From Actinoplanes xinjiangensis (lineage in GTDB: Bacteria > Actinomycetota > Actinomycetes > Mycobacteriales > Micromonosporaceae), in assembly GCF_003148685.1 (NCBI RefSeq), contig NZ_QGGR01000037.1, forward strand, positions 1-64,000: a stretch of 64,000 nt of DNA. The letters are read 5' to 3'. Below the pieces are notes generated by a model, which was given only the letters and a program-made list of their open reading frames with translations, did no database searches and was not told the DNA's origin. Shown here piece by piece: positions 63,506-64,000 of the stretch. Both the position numbers and the translations under genes were made by a program. Positions within the stretch are counted from its first letter, which is position 1. Each line of letters begins with the position of its first letter.

Positions 63506-64000
63506 TCAGACGTTGAAGCCGAGCGCCCGGAGCTGGTCGCGGCCGTCGTCGGTGATCTTGTCGGGGCCCCACGGCGGCAGCCACACCCAGTTGATCCGGA
63601 AGTCGTCGACGAGCCCGCCACCCGGGCCGGTGGTCAGCGCCTGGCGGGTCTGGTCCTCGATGACGTCGGTCAGCGGGCAGGCCGCCGAGGTCAGCGTCAT
63701 GTCGATGGTGACCACGTTGTCGTCGTCCACGTGGGTGCCGTAGACCAGGCCCAGGTCGACGACGTTGATGCCCAGCTCGGGGTCGACGACGTCCTTCATC
63801 GCCTCCTCGACGTCGGCGGTCGACGCCTTCGGCTTGTTCGAGGCGCCGGCCGCGGCGACCGGCGCACCCTCGGCGGAGCCACCATCGGCGGAGCCATCAT
63901 CGGCAACCGAGTCCGAGTCGGCGGCCGGGCCGATCGGGGTGCTGTCGGCGGGTCCCCCACCGGAGACCGAGTCCGAGGCGACGGCGTCGGCCCCGGCCAC
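63506..64000 (-). CDS. SufT-like metal-sulfur cluster assembly factor, start may lie beyond the window
   Basis: At least 164 residues; the open frame reaches the edge of the window, where the last codon happens to be GTG, so the true start is unknown. A low-complexity Asp/Gly/Ser/Ala region (residues ~1-55) precedes a DUF59/MIP18 domain: VEEAMKDVVDPELGINVVDLGLVYGTHVDDDNVVTIDMTLTSAACPLTDVIEDQTRQAL with the reactive Cys of SAACPLT, then PPWGPDKITDDGRDQLRALGFNV. The gene probably follows suf genes outside the window, as is usual. Confidence 0.88.
   Translation of the reverse strand: MAGADAVASDSVSGGGPADSTPIGPAADSDSVADDGSADGGSAEGAPVAAAGASNKPKASTADVEEAMKDVVDPELGINVVDLGLVYGTHVDDDNVVTIDMTLTSAACPLTDVIEDQTRQALTTGPGGGLVDDFRINWVWLPPWGPDKITDDGRDQLRALGFNV

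Overview
The window is about 72% GC, uses many GTG starts, and overlaps adjacent genes by 1, 4 or 8-20 bases. Its gene families are typical of high-GC actinomycetes: coproporphyrin ferrochelatase with a C-terminal cysteine cluster, an acVLRF1-type peptidyl-tRNA hydrolase, a mycothiol-dependent maleylpyruvate isomerase-like protein, a SARP/AfsR regulator, DUF3097 and DUF2630. The mix suggests a chromosomal segment from a Micromonosporaceae member such as Actinoplanes; this is inference, since no rRNA or other phylogenetic marker is present. I saw no tRNA, rRNA, transposase, integrase, prophage or CRISPR array.

Layout. 1-9 kb: SPFH/NfeD membrane pair, a beta-lactamase-fold hydrolase, an EamA transporter divergent from a MocR regulator, DUF3097, and three Nudix genes around a 0.5 kb repeated element. 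9-13 kb: a fabG-fabI-hemH-HAD operon on the minus strand. 13-16.5 kb: a moxR-DUF58-VWA operon. 17-19.4 kb: two bacterial PH-domain genes, the first frameshifted. 19.4-27.3 kb: thioesterase-like protein, PfkB kinase, Cu/Zn-SOD-like protein, aminopeptidase P, a SARP regulator with an esterase, and a lipoprotein. 27.4-38.8 kb: pullulanase, aconitase with a complex promoter, small housekeeping genes, and a TetR gene that looks like AcnR. 39-50.9 kb: an MmyB-like regulator with SDR and mug genes, an ABC exporter, enoyl-CoA hydratase, an ABC-F protein, a metallopeptidase, VLRF1, AlkD and a LysE-type transporter. 50.9-52.9 kb: a 2 kb gene-free tract made of repeats and a rearranged gene fragment. 53-64 kb: phosphatase, MFS transporter, alpha/beta hydrolase, then a tight six-gene minus-strand operon (class III aminotransferase, Zn-dehydrogenase, glycosyltransferase, inositol-monophosphatase-like, cellulose-synthase-like glycosyltransferase, LLM oxidoreductase), a mycothiol enzyme and a SufT-like Fe-S assembly factor cut by the window edge.

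How genes work together. The 56-62 kb operon has the enzymes expected for oxidising, aminating, dephosphorylating and glycosylating a polyol or cyclitol and is the best candidate for an undescribed pathway. Aconitase and the TetR gene 3.6 kb downstream share an 18-base promoter motif (15 of 18 identical), supporting AcnR-type control. fabG-fabI-hemH follows the gene order of mycobacterial mabA-inhA-hemZ.

The most unusual non-coding content is repeats: two arrays of one 53-base dyad-symmetric element at exact periods of 94 and 63 bases, both between convergent genes; a roughly 0.48-0.49 kb element in two copies 44.6 kb apart; and many short tandem repeats inside linkers, at gene ends and between genes. 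Two genes (MocR and the first PH gene) each look one base short in a homopolymer, which could be real mutation or sequence error.
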